Positions 1 to 9,839 of a stretch of DNA of 41,304 bases are shown one piece after another. The stretch is from Curvivirga aplysinae (lineage in GTDB: Bacteria; Pseudomonadota; Alphaproteobacteria; UBA8366; Aestuariispiraceae): contig NZ_SMMC01000200.1 of the NCBI RefSeq assembly GCF_009711445.1, positions 1 through 41,304 on the forward strand, given 5' to 3'. Position numbers and translations under genes: made by a program. How positions within the stretch are numbered: position 1 is the first letter of the stretch; every line of letters starts with the position of its first letter. The notes beneath the pieces are model-generated. The model was given only the letters and a program-made list of their open reading frames with translations, was not told the DNA's origin and made no database searches.

Positions 1-31
1 TGCCGGCGTAGTTGCTGCAGTAACTGAGTAA
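1..31 (+). CDS. tuf: Elongation factor Tu, C-terminal fragment (5' end outside window)
   Basis: Reading from base 2, nine codons give AGVVAAVTE followed by TAA at 29-31. A Gly-Val-Val-rich end closing with Thr-Glu fits the extreme C-terminus of EF-Tu, the GTPase that delivers aminoacyl-tRNA to the ribosome. Position supports this: in proteobacteria tuf directly precedes rpsJ, closing the str operon (rpsL-rpsG-fusA-tuf). Only nine residues are visible, so the call rests on this short match plus synteny. Confidence 0.75.
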   Translation, partial: AGVVAAVTE

Positions 32-49
32 AAAAAGTAGTTGCGTTAT

Positions 50-80
50 GCCCGGTGAAGCTTTATAAGCTCCGCCGGGC
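50..80 (+). terminator. Hairpin after tuf, possible partial terminator
   Basis: GCCCGGTG (50-57) pairs with CGCCGGGC (73-80), one pair being G-U, and an inner AGCTT/AAGCT stem extends the helix around a 3-nt loop. A short T run (TTTTT) follows about seven bases later, so the hairpin is strong but the U tract is weak and displaced. It may partly uncouple tuf from the S10 operon or act as a processing site. Confidence 0.5.
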
Positions 81-173
81 TGACGTGTTTTTCGAATACG
101 TTTTTATTAGTTAACCGGAAATAGCGATCGCATCCGGCGATTAGGCGTTTCTAGGAACTGGAGGTTTTTGGTT

Positions 174-482
174 ATGGATAACCAGAATATTCGAATTCGT
201 TTGAAGGCTTTCGATCACCGTGTGTTGGATTCTTCCACACAGGAAATCGTAAATACTGCAAAACGTACAGGTGCGGAAGTACGCGGACCAATCCCGCTTC
301 CTACCAAAATTGAGAAGTTCACAGTTCTTCGTGGTCCACACGTGAACAAAAAGAGCCGTGAGCAATTTGAGATGCGTACACACAAACGTGTGTTAGACAT
401 CGTTGATCCAACACCGCAAACAGTTGACGCGCTTATGAAGCTCGACCTTGCTGCTGGTGTTGACGTAGAAATCAAACTGTAA
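174..482 (+). CDS. rpsJ: 30S ribosomal protein S10
   Basis: S10 is a 30S head protein and, as NusE, part of the antitermination complex. The start [11 protein letters not shown] and the later IPLPTK segment are the family signature. I chose ATG 174, giving 102 aa (family about 102-103). The GGAGG at 160-164 lies nine bases upstream of it, whereas an in-frame TTG at 168 would sit only three bases from that site. It is the first gene of the S10 operon, 12 bases ahead of rplC. Confidence 0.98.
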   Translation: MDNQNIRIRLKAFDHRVLDSSTQEIVNTAKRTGAEVRGPIPLPTKIEKFTVLRGPHVNKKSREQFEMRTHKRVLDIVDPTPQTVDALMKLDLAAGVDVEIKL

Positions 483-494
483 GGAGTACTCATT

Positions 495-1220
495 ATGCGT
501 AGTGGTGTACTTGCACAGAAAGTGGGCATGACCCGCGTTTGGACAGATGAGGGTGTGAACCTTCCTGTTACAGTTTTGAAATTGGACAACTGTCAAGTCG
601 TAGCGACTCGCTCTAGCGAATTGCACGGCTATGATGCTGTTCAATTAGGTGCTGGAACTCGTAAAGTGAAACATACAACTCAAGCTATGCGCGGTCATTT
701 CGCGAAAGCTCAGGTTGAACCAAAAAAGAAATTGGTTGAGTTTCGTGTTGCAGCAGAGAACTTGCTTAATGTTGGTGATGAGATTGTTGCGGATCATTTC
801 GTAGCTGGTCAATTCGTTGACGTGGCGGGCACATCCGTTGGTAAAGGTTTTGCCGGTGCGATGAAGCGTCACAACTTTGGTGGTTTGCGTGCGTCTCACG
901 GCGTATCCGTATCTCACCGTTCACATGGCTCCACAGGTCAATGCCAGGACCCAGGTCGTGTGTTTAAAGGTAAAAAAATGGCGGGTCACATGGGTGCTCG
1001 TCGCGTGACTGTTCAAAACTTGGAAATCGTATCTACGGATGCTGAGCGTGGCTTGGTGTTGGTTAAAGGTGCGGTACCGGGTCACAAGAACGGTTGGGTA
1101 CTGGTTAAAGATGCTGTTAAGAAGTCTGCGCCTGAAGGTGCTCCAATGCCAGCTGGCCTGCGTGCTGCTGCTGCTGCGGAAGCTGCCCCAGCTGCTGAAG
1201 CTTCTGACGGTAACGAATAA
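495..1220 (+). CDS. rplC: 50S ribosomal protein L3
   Basis: L3 is an early-assembly 23S-binding protein that reaches towards the peptidyl-transferase centre. The N-terminus [20 protein letters not shown] and the central [13 protein letters not shown] and [20 protein letters not shown] segments are typical of L3. The [12 protein letters not shown] loop carries the Gln that PrmB methylates in other bacteria. The 241 aa length includes an Ala/Glu-rich tail (residues about 218-241) of the kind common in alphaproteobacteria. An SD-like AAGGAG lies at the end of rpsJ. Confidence 0.98.
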   Translation: MRSGVLAQKVGMTRVWTDEGVNLPVTVLKLDNCQVVATRSSELHGYDAVQLGAGTRKVKHTTQAMRGHFAKAQVEPKKKLVEFRVAAENLLNVGDEIVADHFVAGQFVDVAGTSVGKGFAGAMKRHNFGGLRASHGVSVSHRSHGSTGQCQDPGRVFKGKKMAGHMGARRVTVQNLEIVSTDAERGLVLVKGAVPGHKNGWVLVKDAVKKSAPEGAPMPAGLRAAAAAEAAPAAEASDGNE

Positions 1221-1234
1221 GAGGGCCTGTAACA

Positions 1235-1855
1235 ATGAAAGCGAAGGTTATTACGCTTGAAAACAAGGCCGCTGGCGATATTGAACTCGCTGAAGGTGTA
1301 TTTGGTGTGGAAGTTCGTAAGGACATCCTAGCGCGTATGGTTAACTATCAGTTGGCTAAACGTCGTGCCGGTACACATGCGGTCAAAAACCGGAGCGATG
1401 TGAACGCCACAGGAGCGAAAATGTTCAACCAGAAGGGCACAGGTCGTGCTCGTCACAGTACTGCGAAAGTTTCTCAGTTCCGTGGTGGTGGTCGTGCATT
1501 CGGTCCAGTGGTACGCGATCATAGTCACAAGTTGCCCAAGAAAGTTCGTCAATTGGCATTGAAAACTGCTTTGTCTTCCAAAGTAGCTGATGGCAAATTG
1601 ATCGTTCTTGACGACGCTGTAGCGAAAAGTCCTAAAACATCCGAAATGAAAGCTGCTCTAGCTAAAATCGGTGTTGAAAATGCTCTTTTCGTAACTGGTG
1701 CAGACGTCGATGGCAACTTCGCACTTGCTGCGCGCAACGTTCCACATATTGATGTCCTGTCTTTGGCAGGCGCAAATGTATATGACATCCTACGCCGTGA
1801 CACTTTGGTGTTAACTAAATCGGCTGTAGAAGGTTTGGAGGCACGTTTGTCATGA
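1235..1855 (+). CDS. rplD: 50S ribosomal protein L4
   Basis: L4 (206 aa) binds 23S domain I and lines the exit tunnel with its long loop. The loop is visible as the basic stretch around residues 50-95, with [13 protein letters not shown] and GGGRAFGP. L4 represses the S10 operon in gammaproteobacteria, but I see no equivalent of that leader here, so autoregulation is not claimed. The stop overlaps the rplW start (ATGA), implying translational coupling. Confidence 0.98.
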   Translation: MKAKVITLENKAAGDIELAEGVFGVEVRKDILARMVNYQLAKRRAGTHAVKNRSDVNATGAKMFNQKGTGRARHSTAKVSQFRGGGRAFGPVVRDHSHKLPKKVRQLALKTALSSKVADGKLIVLDDAVAKSPKTSEMKAALAKIGVENALFVTGADVDGNFALAARNVPHIDVLSLAGANVYDILRRDTLVLTKSAVEGLEARLS

Positions 1856-2175
1856 GTTGGAAATTCTTGAACAAGAAGCCTCTTTCCGAAGAGCGCAAGT
1901 ATCAAGTTATCTTGGCACCTGTGATCACAGAGAAAGCTACAATGGGTTCTGAGAACAACCAGGTAACTTTCAAAGTTGCAACAGATGCAACTAAACCTGA
2001 GATCAAAGCAGCTGTTGAGAGCTTGTTTGATGTTAAAGTGAAGTCTGTAAATACCTTGAATCAACAAGGTAAAGTTAAACGTTTCCGCGGCCATATCGGT
2101 CAACGTAACGGCTTCAAAAAAGCGGTAGTTACCCTGGAAGCAGGTCAAACTATCGACGCGACAGCAGGAGTGTAA
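1852..2175 (+). CDS. rplW: 50S ribosomal protein L23
   Basis: L23 sits at the tunnel exit and is the docking site for trigger factor and SRP. It is recognised by [13 protein letters not shown] at the start of the fold and by the extended loop ending [23 protein letters not shown]. The length is 107 aa, with a roughly eight-residue lead (MSWKFLNK) before the conserved core. ATG 1852 overlaps the rplD stop by four bases and has a GGAGG at 1837-1841, ten bases upstream, inside rplD. Confidence 0.97.
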   Translation: MSWKFLNKKPLSEERKYQVILAPVITEKATMGSENNQVTFKVATDATKPEIKAAVESLFDVKVKSVNTLNQQGKVKRFRGHIGQRNGFKKAVVTLEAGQTIDATAGV

Positions 2176-2178
2176 GTC

Positions 2179-3009
2179 ATGGCGTTGAAGCAATTTAAGC
2201 CTAACACTCCGGGTACCCGTAACCTTGTATTGGTAGACAAGTCTGACCTATACAAAGGCGGTCCGGTTAAAGCTTTGACTGAAGGTCTTACCAAAAAAGG
2301 TGGACGTAACAATACGGGCCGCATTACTGCGCGTCGTATTGGTGGTGGTCACAAGCGCAAATATCGCATCATCGACTTCAAACGCAACAAATTCGACGTT
2401 GCTGCTACAGTTGAACGTATTGAATACGATCCAAACCGTACAGCTTTCATCGCTTTGTTGAAATATGAAGATGGTGAACTAGCTTATATCTTGGCTCCAC
2501 AACGCTTGAAAGCTGGTGATTCTGTAATCGCTGGTAACAAAGTTGACGTTAAGCCAGGTAACGCGATGCCATTGTCCAATATGCCAATCGGTACCATTAT
2601 CCACAACGTGGAAATGAAACCAGGTAAGGGCGGTCAGATCGCGCGTTCCGCAGGAACATATGCACAATTGGTTGGTCGTGACCAAGGTTATGCTCAGTTG
2701 AAATTGATGTCTGGTGAACTACGTGTTGTACGTGGCGAATGTATTGCTACCGTAGGTGCAGTATCTAACCCAGATCAACAAAATATCAAGCTGGGTAAAG
2801 CTGGTCGCGTTCGCTGGTTAGGCAAACGTTCTGAAGTACGCGGTGTTGCAATGAACCCTGTTGATCACCCACATGGTGGTGGTGAGGGTCGTACATCCGG
2901 TGGTCGTCATCCTGTGACACCATGGGGTAAACCGACCAAAGGTAAACGCACACGCTCCAACAAGGCGACTGATAAATATATCATCCGTCGTCGTCACGCT
3001 AAGAAGTAA
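2179..3009 (+). CDS. rplB: 50S ribosomal protein L2
   Basis: L2 is essential for subunit association and for peptidyl-transferase assembly. The 276 aa protein has the expected layout: N-terminal [11 protein letters not shown], the basic [17 protein letters not shown] stretch, the OB-like core, and the C-terminal [15 protein letters not shown] loop holding the conserved His near the catalytic centre. It follows rplW after three bases and precedes rpsS by eleven. Confidence 0.99.
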   Translation: MALKQFKPNTPGTRNLVLVDKSDLYKGGPVKALTEGLTKKGGRNNTGRITARRIGGGHKRKYRIIDFKRNKFDVAATVERIEYDPNRTAFIALLKYEDGELAYILAPQRLKAGDSVIAGNKVDVKPGNAMPLSNMPIGTIIHNVEMKPGKGGQIARSAGTYAQLVGRDQGYAQLKLMSGELRVVRGECIATVGAVSNPDQQNIKLGKAGRVRWLGKRSEVRGVAMNPVDHPHGGGEGRTSGGRHPVTPWGKPTKGKRTRSNKATDKYIIRRRHAKK

Positions 3010-3020
3010 GGGGTACGATC

Positions 3021-3299
3021 ATGGCTCGTTCTGTTTGGAAGGGTCCGTTTGTTGATCATTACCTTCTGAAGAAGGCTGAAACAACTCGCGAATCTGGACG
3101 TAAAGAGATCATTAAAACATGGTCCCGTCGTTCTACGATTTTGCCACAGTTTGTTGGCCTAACTTTCGGAGTTCACAACGGACGCAAATTTGTGCCAGTT
3201 CTCGTAACTGAGCATATGATTGGTCATAAATTTGGCGAATTCGCGCCGACCCGTACATATTACGGTCACGCTGCGGATAAGAAAGCGAAGAGGAAATAA
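3021..3299 (+). CDS. rpsS: 30S ribosomal protein S19
   Basis: S19 (92 aa) pairs with S13 in the 30S head and forms bridge B1a with the 50S subunit. Diagnostic segments are [10 protein letters not shown] at the N-terminus, [14 protein letters not shown] in the middle, and the basic C-terminus after [10 protein letters not shown]. The gene sits between rplB and rplV as in nearly all bacteria, with only two bases before the rplV start. Confidence 0.99.
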   Translation: MARSVWKGPFVDHYLLKKAETTRESGRKEIIKTWSRRSTILPQFVGLTFGVHNGRKFVPVLVTEHMIGHKFGEFAPTRTYYGHAADKKAKRK

Positions 3300-3301
3300 T
3301 C

Positions 3302-3682
3302 ATGGGTAAAGCTGCTCGTGAAAGAGTGTTAGCTGACAACGAAGCGCAAGCAGTTGTTCGCAACATTCGTGTTAGCCCTCAGAAGCTAAACTTAGTTGCT
3401 GCATCTATTCGCGGCAAAAATGTTGAAAAAGCGCTTGCTGATTTGACTTTCTCTAAACGTCGCATCGCTGGTGACGTGAAGAAAGCATTGCAATCCGCGA
3501 TTGCCAACGCTGAGAACAACCACCAACTAGATGTTGATGCGTTGTATGTGAAAGAAGCTTACGTAGGTAAGGCTATGGTTATGAAGCGTTTCCGCGCTCG
3601 TGCTCGTGGTCGTGTTGGTAAGATTCAGAAGCCGTTCTCTAACTTGACAATTGTTCTGCGCGAACGTGAGGAGACTGAATAA
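3302..3682 (+). CDS. rplV: 50S ribosomal protein L22
   Basis: L22 contacts all six 23S domains, and its beta-hairpin lines the exit tunnel. The 126 aa product shows [20 protein letters not shown] near the N-terminus and the hairpin tip region [18 protein letters not shown], where macrolide-resistance changes arise in other species. Its stop overlaps the rpsC start by one base (TAATG), so the two are probably coupled. Confidence 0.98.
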   Translation: MGKAARERVLADNEAQAVVRNIRVSPQKLNLVAASIRGKNVEKALADLTFSKRRIAGDVKKALQSAIANAENNHQLDVDALYVKEAYVGKAMVMKRFRARARGRVGKIQKPFSNLTIVLREREETE

Positions 3683-4359
3683 TGGGTCAAAAAGTTAATC
3701 CTATCGGTCTACGCGTCGGTATTAACCGTACATGGGACTCTCGTTGGTATGCAGATCGCAATTATGCAGATCTTTTGCATAAAGATTTGGAACTTCGTAA
3801 CTATCTGGAAGGCCGCCTGAAACAAGCTGGTATCTCCAAAATCGTTATCGAACGCCCTGCGGGCAAAGCTCGCGTTACCATTTACACAGCTCGTCCGGGC
3901 GTGATTATTGGTAAAAAAGGTGCCGATATCGAAAAGCTACGCAAAGAGTTGCAAGCTAAAACAGGTACAGAGGTTGCTCTAAACATTGTTGAAATTCGTA
4001 AACCAGAACTAGACGCACGTCTTGTTGCTGAAAACGTAGCACAACAATTGGAGCGCCGTGTAGCATTCCGTCGTGCAATGAAACGTGGCGTACAATCCGC
4101 AATGCGGATGGGTGCGGGCGGTGTTCGTATCAACTGTGCTGGCCGTTTGGGTGGCGCTGAGATCGCACGTACAGAGTGGTACCGTGAAGGCCGTGTGCCG
4201 TTGCACACACTTCGCGCTGAGATCGATTACGCTCACGCAGAAGCTCTAACAACTTATGGTATCCTTGGTATCAAAGTTTGGATCTTCAAAGGTGAAGTTT
4301 TGGAACATGATCCTATGGCCCAAGACAAGCGTTACAACCAGGAGAAGGCGGGCCGCTAA
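3682..4359 (+). CDS. rpsC: 30S ribosomal protein S3
   Basis: S3 (225 aa) forms part of the mRNA entry channel and its helicase. [20 protein letters not shown] opens the protein. A type-II KH domain at about residues 40-110 carries the [11 protein letters not shown] loop, and the C-terminal domain contains [27 protein letters not shown] at the end of rplV serves as ribosome binding site across the one-base overlap. Confidence 0.99.
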   Translation: MGQKVNPIGLRVGINRTWDSRWYADRNYADLLHKDLELRNYLEGRLKQAGISKIVIERPAGKARVTIYTARPGVIIGKKGADIEKLRKELQAKTGTEVALNIVEIRKPELDARLVAENVAQQLERRVAFRRAMKRGVQSAMRMGAGGVRINCAGRLGGAEIARTEWYREGRVPLHTLRAEIDYAHAEALTTYGILGIKVWIFKGEVLEHDPMAQDKRYNQEKAGR

Positions 4360-4392
4360 GGCCCCCGGTCCAGATAACGAGAGGCAACTAAA

Positions 4393-4806
4393 ATGTTAAG
4401 CCCGAAGAGAACAAAATTCCGTAAAGCGCATAAAGGCCGTATCCACGGTAATGCGAAAGGCGGATCTTCGTTGAATTTCGGCGGTTTTGGCTTGAAAGCT
4501 CTGGAGCCTGGTCGTATTACGGCTCGCCAGATCGAAGCTGCCCGTCGTGCAATGACACGTCACATTAAGCGTCAAGGTAACGTGTGGATTCGCATCTTCC
4601 CAGATGTACCAGTATCATCCAAACCGGCTGAGGTGCGTATGGGTAAAGGTAAAGGTTCCACAGACTATTGGGCTTGTAGAGTTAAGCCAGGCCGCATCAT
4701 GTTCGAAATGGACGGTGTTGAGGGTGAAACAGCCCGCCGTGCTTTTGAATTGGCTGCTGCGAAGCTTCCTATCAAGTGCAAAATCGTAACCCGTATCGGA
4801 GGTTAA
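4393..4806 (+). CDS. rplP: 50S ribosomal protein L16
   Basis: L16 (137 aa) sits beside the A site and organises the peptidyl-transferase centre. The start [19 protein letters not shown] and the [20 protein letters not shown] block are family hallmarks. The Arg of the VRMGKGKG motif, hydroxylated by YcfD in E. coli, is present. A 33-base spacer separates it from rpsC, longer than most in the operon, and holds a GAGAGG binding site. Confidence 0.99.
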   Translation: MLSPKRTKFRKAHKGRIHGNAKGGSSLNFGGFGLKALEPGRITARQIEAARRAMTRHIKRQGNVWIRIFPDVPVSSKPAEVRMGKGKGSTDYWACRVKPGRIMFEMDGVEGETARRAFELAAAKLPIKCKIVTRIGG

Positions 4807-4810
4807 TGAG

Positions 4811-5002
4811 ATGAAAGCTACAGAACTTCGTCAAAAATCAGACGATGAATTGAAGTCTCAACTCATCGATCTACGTAAAGAACAATTCAACCTACGTTTC
4901 CAGGTGGCCGGTGGTCAGATGGAAAACACGGCTCGTGTTCGTCAAGTTCGTCGTGATATCGCACGTATCAAGACATTACTTGGTGAACGCAAGGCGTCTT
5001 AA
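4811..5002 (+). CDS. rpmC: 50S ribosomal protein L29
   Basis: L29 is a small helical hairpin next to L23 at the tunnel exit, where it also contacts SRP. The 63 aa sequence [20 protein letters not shown], followed by [11 protein letters not shown] and a basic second helix, is typical. It lies four bases after rplP and 15 before rpsQ, in the standard L16-L29-S17 order. Confidence 0.97.
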   Translation: MKATELRQKSDDELKSQLIDLRKEQFNLRFQVAGGQMENTARVRQVRRDIARIKTLLGERKAS

Positions 5003-5017
5003 GAGGGAGATTAAAAT

Positions 5018-5260
5018 ATGCCTAAGCGTATTCTTCAGGGTACTGTGGTCTCCGACGCCTGCGACAAATCTGTCGTTGTGTTGGTTGAGCGCCGCGTAAA
5101 GCACCCGGTGTTTAAGAAAATCGTTCGTAAGTCTTCTAAATTTATGGCTCACGACGAAAACAACGCCTCCAAAAAAGGCGACGTAGTGCGCATTCAAGAG
5201 TGCCGTCCAATTTCCAAGCGTAAAACCTGGGAAGTTATCGGCGACTCCGCTGAAGCGTAA
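5018..5260 (+). CDS. rpsQ: 30S ribosomal protein S17
   Basis: S17 is a primary 16S-binding protein with an OB fold. [20 protein letters not shown], the [16 protein letters not shown] loop and the [13 protein letters not shown] segment identify it. The length of 80 aa is normal for alphaproteobacteria. It follows rpmC with a GAGGGAG-like binding site, and 33 bases separate it from rplN. Confidence 0.98.
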   Translation: MPKRILQGTVVSDACDKSVVVLVERRVKHPVFKKIVRKSSKFMAHDENNASKKGDVVRIQECRPISKRKTWEVIGDSAEA

Positions 5261-5293
5261 GTTTGTAACGGATTAAGATAAGGATATTTAATC

Positions 5294-5662
5294 ATGATCC
5301 AAATGCAATCTAACCTCGACGTTGCTGACAACTCTGGTGCTCGCCGTGTGCAATGCATCAAAGTTTTGGGTGGCTCAAAGCGTCGTACTGCGTCCGTGGG
5401 TGATATTATTGTAGTTTCCGTTAAGGAAGCTATTCCACGCGGTCGTGTTAAAAAGGGTGATGTTCACCGTGCTGTAATCGTTCGTACAGCTAAAGAAATC
5501 CGTCGTCCGGATGGCTCCACAATCAAATTCGACAGCAATGCTGCAGTTTTGATTAACAAAAATGGTGAGCCAATCGGTACACGTATCTTTGGCCCTGTGG
5601 TTCGTGAACTACGCGCTAAGAACTTCATGAAAATCATTTCTTTGGCACCGGAGGTTATCTGA
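5294..5662 (+). CDS. rplN: 50S ribosomal protein L14
   Basis: L14 (122 aa) forms bridges B5 and B8 to 16S and is the RsfS silencing-factor site. The start [20 protein letters not shown] and the late segment [13 protein letters not shown] are close to universal. The rplN stop (TGA) and rplX start share ATG bases (GATGG), which gives a one-base overlap and likely translational coupling. Confidence 0.99.
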   Translation: MIQMQSNLDVADNSGARRVQCIKVLGGSKRRTASVGDIIVVSVKEAIPRGRVKKGDVHRAVIVRTAKEIRRPDGSTIKFDSNAAVLINKNGEPIGTRIFGPVVRELRAKNFMKIISLAPEVI

Positions 5663-5979
5663 TGGCTGCTAAGATTAAAAAAGGCGATACAGTTGTAATC
5701 ACAGCTGGTCGCGACAAGGGCAAGCAAGGCGAAGTTTTGCAAGTTCTTCCATCTGACAACCGCGTTGTTGTTGCTGGTGTGAACATGGTAAAACGCCACA
5801 CTCGTCCTTCTCAAACAAATGCTGGCGGCATTGTTGACAAAGAGGCAGCGATTGCTGTAAGTAATGTCGCTCTTATCGATCCGAAAGACGGAAAAGCTAC
5901 TCGTGTTGGCTTTAAAACTCTTGAGGACGGCAAAAAAGTTCGCTTCGCTAAGAAATCTGGCGAAGTGATCGACTCTTAA
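5662..5979 (+). CDS. rplX: 50S ribosomal protein L24
   Basis: L24 initiates 50S assembly. The KOW motif is visible at residues 5-32 ([19 protein letters not shown]), followed by [14 protein letters not shown] and the conserved [14 protein letters not shown] block. The 105 aa length is usual for proteobacteria. It starts inside the rplN stop codon and ends 32 bases before rplE. Confidence 0.98.
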   Translation: MAAKIKKGDTVVITAGRDKGKQGEVLQVLPSDNRVVVAGVNMVKRHTRPSQTNAGGIVDKEAAIAVSNVALIDPKDGKATRVGFKTLEDGKKVRFAKKSGEVIDS

Positions 5980-6011
5980 TTTTGTATTAACAACCAAGGG
6001 ATACGGCTACT

Positions 6012-6572
6012 ATGTCCACGACAGAGAAGTACGTCCCGCGGCTCAAATCTGCGTATGACGAGAAAATTCGTCAGGCAATGATTGAGAAATTCGGTTATAA
6101 AAACCCGATGGAAGTGCCGCGGCTCGACAAAATCGTGATTAATATGGGTGTCGGCGGCGCGGTTAACGACCGTAAAAAACTCGCCGGTGCTATTGAGGAA
6201 ATGACTCTGATTTCTGGTCAGAAACCAATTTCCACTAAAGCGAAAAAATCCATCGCGACATTTAAACTGCGCGATGGAATGGCGATTGGGTGCAAAGTAA
6301 CCCTCCGCAAGGAACGTATGTATGAATTTTTAGACCGTTTGGTAAATATTGCTATGCCACGTATTCGCGATTTCCGCGGCGTGTCTGGCAAGAGCTTTGA
6401 CGGTCGTGGTAACTATGCAATGGGCTTGAAGGAACAGATCGTGTTCCCGGAAATCGATTATGATAAAATCGATGAAGTTCGTGGCATGGATATCGTAATC
6501 TGTACAACTGCGAATTCGAATGACGAAGCTAAAGAGCTTCTCACTCAGTTCGACGTACCGTTTGTGAAGTAA
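6012..6572 (+). CDS. rplE: 50S ribosomal protein L5
   Basis: L5 binds 5S rRNA and contacts the P-site tRNA and S13. The 186 aa product contains [13 protein letters not shown] at about residue 36, the [20 protein letters not shown] segment, and the C-terminal [20 protein letters not shown]. The first ten residues ([10 protein letters not shown]) precede the conserved LK.YDE core, as in other alphaproteobacteria. Confidence 0.99.
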   Translation: MSTTEKYVPRLKSAYDEKIRQAMIEKFGYKNPMEVPRLDKIVINMGVGGAVNDRKKLAGAIEEMTLISGQKPISTKAKKSIATFKLRDGMAIGCKVTLRKERMYEFLDRLVNIAMPRIRDFRGVSGKSFDGRGNYAMGLKEQIVFPEIDYDKIDEVRGMDIVICTTANSNDEAKELLTQFDVPFVK

Positions 6573-6587
6573 GGAAGGGCTAGACTA

Positions 6588-6893
6588 ATGGCTAGAAAAA
6601 GTAATATTGCGCGTAATAAAAAACGCGAAAAACTTGCTTCCAAATACGCAAACAAACGTGCTGCGTTGAAAGCAATCATCAAGAACAAAGAACTTCCGGC
6701 GGAAGATCGTATCAAAGCTGTATTTGCTTTGGACAAACTTCCAAAGAACTCTACACCGATCCGTATTCACAACCGTTGTGAAATCACTGGTCGTCCGCAT
6801 GGTTACTACCGTAAGTTCAAAATCTCTCGTATCGCTTTGCGTGAACTAGCATCTGCTGGTCAATTGCCTGGCGTAACGAAGTCAAGCTGGTAA
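6588..6893 (+). CDS. rpsN: 30S ribosomal protein S14, zinc-independent form
   Basis: S14 (101 aa) is a 30S head protein. The C-terminal [19 protein letters not shown] region is diagnostic. The CxxC-x12-CxxC zinc ribbon of the short S14 type is absent (only one Cys, in NRCEITGRP), so this is the long C-minus form usual in proteobacteria. The start follows rplE after 15 bases with a GGAAGG site. Confidence 0.98.
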   Translation: MARKSNIARNKKREKLASKYANKRAALKAIIKNKELPAEDRIKAVFALDKLPKNSTPIRIHNRCEITGRPHGYYRKFKISRIALRELASAGQLPGVTKSSW

Positions 6894-6905
6894 GGAGGAA
6901 TTGTC

Positions 6906-7304
6906 ATGTCTATGAGTGATCCTCTAGGTGATATGTTGACCCGTATTCGCAACGGTCAACGTGCACAAAAATCAGCTGTAGCAGTTCCAGCTTCTACTTT
7001 GCGTGCATCTGTACTCGAAGTTTTGAAGCGTGAAGGTTATATTCGCGGCTACAGTGAAGCAGAAGTTAAAAAAGGTATTAAAGAGTTTACCGTTGAGTTG
7101 AAATACCACGATGGTGAACCTGTAATCAAAGAATTGTCTCGTGTGTCCAAGCCTGGTCGCCGTGTATATTCCAAGATTAAAGACCTTGGTCGCTTCTACA
7201 ACGGTTTGGGTATCTCCGTTATTTCTACTCCAAAAGGTGTTTTGTCTGATAACGAAGCACGTGAGCAGAATGTTGGCGGTGAGATCCTATGCCGTGTATT
7301 CTAA
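6906..7304 (+). CDS. rpsH: 30S ribosomal protein S8
   Basis: S8 binds the central domain of 16S and, in E. coli, represses the spc operon at rplE. The 132 aa sequence shows [19 protein letters not shown] at the N-terminus and the C-terminal [20 protein letters not shown], both family signatures. I did not identify an S8-like target helix at the start of rplE. A GGAGGAA precedes the start. Confidence 0.99.
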   Translation: MSMSDPLGDMLTRIRNGQRAQKSAVAVPASTLRASVLEVLKREGYIRGYSEAEVKKGIKEFTVELKYHDGEPVIKELSRVSKPGRRVYSKIKDLGRFYNGLGISVISTPKGVLSDNEAREQNVGGEILCRVF

Positions 7305-7315
7305 GGAGATAGACT

Positions 7316-7858
7316 ATGTCACGTGTAGGTAAATATCCTGTTGCCGTGCCCGCTGGTGTAGATGTCTCTTTAGTAGACGGTGTCTTCACTGCAAAGGGTA
7401 AAAACGGCGAGTTGACAGTAGACGTTTTAGATAACGTAACTGTTGAGATCGTTGAGAACGAAGTTAAAGTTACTCCGAACAACATGCAAAAGCGTTCTCG
7501 CCAAGCATGGGGTACGACTCGGGCTCTTATTAACAATGCTGTCATCGGTTCATCCGAAGGTTTCGTTAAGAAATTGGATGTAAACGGTGTTGGTTATCGT
7601 GCGTCTGTTCAAGGTTCTACTTTGAAGATGGCGTTGGGTTTCTCCCACGAAGTTAATTTTGACATTCCATCTGACATCAAAATTGATGTTGAAGGTGAGC
7701 GTGGTAAAATTATCTTGGCGATTTCCGGTGCGTCTAAACAACGTGTTGGCCAAGTTGCTGCAGAAATTCGTAAATGGCGTAAACCTGAGCCTTATAAAGG
7801 TAAAGGTATTAAATATGTCGACGAAGTTATTCTGCGCAAAGAAGGCAAGAAGAAGTAA
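7316..7858 (+). CDS. rplF: 50S ribosomal protein L6
   Basis: L6 (180 aa) lies near the GTPase-factor site. Two L6 repeats are visible. The second, better conserved one ends with IRKWRKPEPYKGKGIKYVDE, the family signature. The N-terminus MSRVGKYPVAVPAGVDV is standard. A perfect AAGGAG spans the rpsH stop and serves this start. Confidence 0.99.
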   Translation: MSRVGKYPVAVPAGVDVSLVDGVFTAKGKNGELTVDVLDNVTVEIVENEVKVTPNNMQKRSRQAWGTTRALINNAVIGSSEGFVKKLDVNGVGYRASVQGSTLKMALGFSHEVNFDIPSDIKIDVEGERGKIILAISGASKQRVGQVAAEIRKWRKPEPYKGKGIKYVDEVILRKEGKKK

Positions 7859-7870
7859 GGGCTGAAAACG

Positions 7871-8233
7871 ATGATGACTTCAAGAGAACTCTTCAAGCGT
7901 CGTGCTCAGCGCACACGTTTTCAACTGAAGAAAAAAGCTGGTGGCAAAGTACGTTTGTCCGTACACCGTTCTGCCAATCACGTTTATGCTCAGTTGATCG
8001 ACGATAAAGCTGGTACAACACTTGCTGCCGCAAGCACCTTGGATAAAGATGTTAGCGGTTCCGTAAAAGCTACAGGCAACGCAGATGCTGCGGCGGTTGT
8101 AGGTAAATTGATCGCTGAACGCGCAAAAGCAGCTGGTGTTGACACCGTTGTTTTTGATCGTGGCGGATTCCAATATCATGGTCGTGTGAAAGCGTTAGGC
8201 GATGCCGCGCGCGAAGCCGGCCTGAACTTCTAA
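7871..8233 (+). CDS. rplR: 50S ribosomal protein L18
   Basis: L18 (120 aa) attaches 5S rRNA to the central protuberance together with L5. The basic N-terminal part ([13 protein letters not shown]) leads into [18 protein letters not shown]. The C-terminal [20 protein letters not shown] is the most conserved portion. Two consecutive ATG codons (7871, 7874) make the exact start ambiguous by one residue. Confidence 0.98.
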   Translation: MMTSRELFKRRAQRTRFQLKKKAGGKVRLSVHRSANHVYAQLIDDKAGTTLAAASTLDKDVSGSVKATGNADAAAVVGKLIAERAKAAGVDTVVFDRGGFQYHGRVKALGDAAREAGLNF

Positions 8234-8245
8234 GGGGACTGAACG

Positions 8246-8782
8246 ATGGCTCGTGAACAAAAGAACGATCGCCCTCAACGTGAAGAATCCGATCTAGTTG
8301 AAAAGCTAGTAGCGATTAATCGCGTTGCGAAGGTGGTTAAAGGTGGTCGCCGTTTCGGTTTTGCTGCTTTAGTAGTTGTCGGTGATGGCCGTGGTCGTGT
8401 TGGCTTCGGTTCCGGTAAAGCTAAAGAAGTACCTGAAGCAATCCGCAAAGCGACTGAAGCTGCTCGTAAAAACATGATCCGTGTACCACTTCGTGAAGGT
8501 CGTACATTACATCATGACGTATACGGTCGCTTCGGTGCTGGTAAAGTAAGCATGCGTGCAGCTCCGGCTGGTACAGGTATCATCGCGGGTGGTCCAACTC
8601 GTGCGGTATTTGAAGCACTGGGTATGCAAGATATCGTTGCTAAGTCTATTGGTTCTTCCAATCCTTACAACATGATCCGTGCTGCTTTCGCTGGTCTGAA
8701 AAACAGTTCCTCTCCTCGTATGGTTGCGGCGCGCCGCGGTCGTAAGGTGAGTGATCTGGTTGGTCGTCGCGACGACGTCTAA
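8246..8782 (+). CDS. rpsE: 30S ribosomal protein S5
   Basis: S5 affects decoding accuracy at the mRNA entry. The N-terminal double-stranded RNA-binding-like domain has [20 protein letters not shown] and [20 protein letters not shown] (residues about 25-60). The C-terminal domain carries [20 protein letters not shown]. The length is 178 aa, with a charged ten-residue lead. It is 23 bases ahead of rpmD. Confidence 0.99.
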   Translation: MAREQKNDRPQREESDLVEKLVAINRVAKVVKGGRRFGFAALVVVGDGRGRVGFGSGKAKEVPEAIRKATEAARKNMIRVPLREGRTLHHDVYGRFGAGKVSMRAAPAGTGIIAGGPTRAVFEALGMQDIVAKSIGSSNPYNMIRAAFAGLKNSSSPRMVAARRGRKVSDLVGRRDDV

Positions 8783-8805
8783 CAAGCTGATCAAGGAGAG
8801 CTAAA

Positions 8806-8991
8806 ATGGCTAAAACAATTAAAGTGACACAGACTGCAAGTCCAATTCGTCGTGAGGCAAGCCAACGTGCTACTCTCGTAGGTCTCGGTCTGAACAAAAT
8901 GAACCGTACTCGTGAATTAGAAGATACTCCTTCTATCCGCGGTATGATTCGTAAAGTACGTCACATGGTACGCGTGGAAGAGGTTGAGTAA
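8806..8991 (+). CDS. rpmD: 50S ribosomal protein L30
   Basis: L30 (61 aa) is a small late-assembly protein. The pattern [20 protein letters not shown], then [16 protein letters not shown], then [16 protein letters not shown] is the family core. The gene lies between rpsE and rplO as expected, with AAGGAGA ten bases before the ATG. Confidence 0.98.
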   Translation: MAKTIKVTQTASPIRREASQRATLVGLGLNKMNRTRELEDTPSIRGMIRKVRHMVRVEEVE

Positions 8992-9039
8992 TCAACCTCT
9001 CTCATCCGACTGTGTTAGTAAACTGTAAGGATTAGACCA

Positions 9040-9570
9040 ATGAAACTGAACCAACTGTCTGATAACGCTGGCGCGCATAAAGAGCGCACACGCGTTGGTC
9101 GCGGTATCGGCTCCGGTAAAGGTAAAACCGGTGGTCGCGGTGTTAAAGGTCAGAAGTCCCGTTCTGGTGTAAGCATTAAAGGTTTTGAAGGTGGGCAGAT
9201 GCCATTGTATCGCCGTCTTCCAAAACGTGGCTTCACAAACGCGATCTTCACAAAGAACTTTGTTGCCGTAAATATTGGCCGTGTTCAAGAAGCAATCGAT
9301 GCGAAACGCATCGATGCATCTAAACCGGTTGATGCAGCTGCAATCGTAGCTGCTGGTATCGTGAAAAAGTCTCGCGACGGCATTAGCTTGCTGGGTAAAG
9401 GTGAATTGACTGCTAAAGTTGAATTCAACGTTGCTCGCGCTTCTGCATCTGCAACAGCAGCTGTAGAAAAAGCTGGTGGCTCAATCGTATTGCCTGTAGC
9501 CAAACCTAAAAAGGAAGGCAAAAAGGCAGCACGTAAAGCTGAAGCTGCTGCGAAACGCGCCGCGAAGTAA
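9040..9570 (+). CDS. rplO: 50S ribosomal protein L15
   Basis: L15 (176 aa) is an organiser of 23S domains II and V. It opens [20 protein letters not shown] and continues with [20 protein letters not shown], then [17 protein letters not shown]. The tail after residue 150 is an Ala/Lys-rich extension ([20 protein letters not shown]), a little longer than in E. coli. It is the last gene before a hairpin and terminator and the separate secY-adk segment. Confidence 0.99.
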   Translation: MKLNQLSDNAGAHKERTRVGRGIGSGKGKTGGRGVKGQKSRSGVSIKGFEGGQMPLYRRLPKRGFTNAIFTKNFVAVNIGRVQEAIDAKRIDASKPVDAAAIVAAGIVKKSRDGISLLGKGELTAKVEFNVARASASATAAVEKAGGSIVLPVAKPKKEGKKAARKAEAAAKRAAK

Positions 9571-9578
9571 TTTGCGTT

Positions 9579-9604
9579 AAGGTAAGACTTTCGGGTTTTA
9601 CCTT
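9579..9604 (+). other. Stem-loop directly after rplO
   Basis: AAGGTAAGAC (9579-9588) pairs with GTTTTACCTT (9595-9604), ten pairs with one G-U, around a 6-nt TTTCGG loop. No U tract follows (AGAAAAAATTTG), so on its own it is more likely a 3'-end stabiliser or pause hairpin placed ahead of the true terminator at 9622. Confidence 0.55.
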
Positions 9605-9621
9605 AGAAAAAATTTGAAATT

Positions 9622-9653
9622 AGCCCCGATGCTTTGCGCTCGGGGCTTTTTTC
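9622..9653 (+). terminator. Rho-independent terminator after rplO
   Basis: AGCCCCGA (9622-9629) pairs perfectly with TCGGGGCT (9640-9647) and a T6 run follows. The GC-rich 8-bp stem with U tract is a textbook intrinsic terminator. It separates the S10-spc transcript from secY, so secY-adk probably needs its own promoter in the next 180 bases or depends on read-through. Confidence 0.9.
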
Positions 9654-9732
9654 ATAATAAGACTTCGACTCGGTAATTCTCAAATGAATCACTCATAATT
9701 GAAGGACAGGCTTGAAAATGAGCCATTTTTAC

Positions 9733-9761
9733 TTGTGACAACGGGATTCATCGGGTATTCA
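9733..9761 (+). promoter_or_regulatory. Candidate secY promoter (weak)
   Basis: TTGTGA (9733-9738), a 17-base spacer, then TATTCA (9756-9761) is the best sigma70-like pair I see in the 186 bases between the rplO terminator and secY. Both boxes deviate from consensus. The need for a promoter is inferred from the strong terminator upstream. Confidence 0.3.
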
Positions 9762-9839
9762 TTTATAAAATTTTTTGGGGTCTGGGATGTCATATGCTGA
9801 CAACCCACGATTTAATCCGTTTAAAGACAGGAAATTAAC

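Noticed and set aside
9579-9604. Hairpin after rplO as a terminator in its own right
   Set aside because: It is followed by A-rich sequence rather than a U tract; the next hairpin at 9622 has the expected T6.
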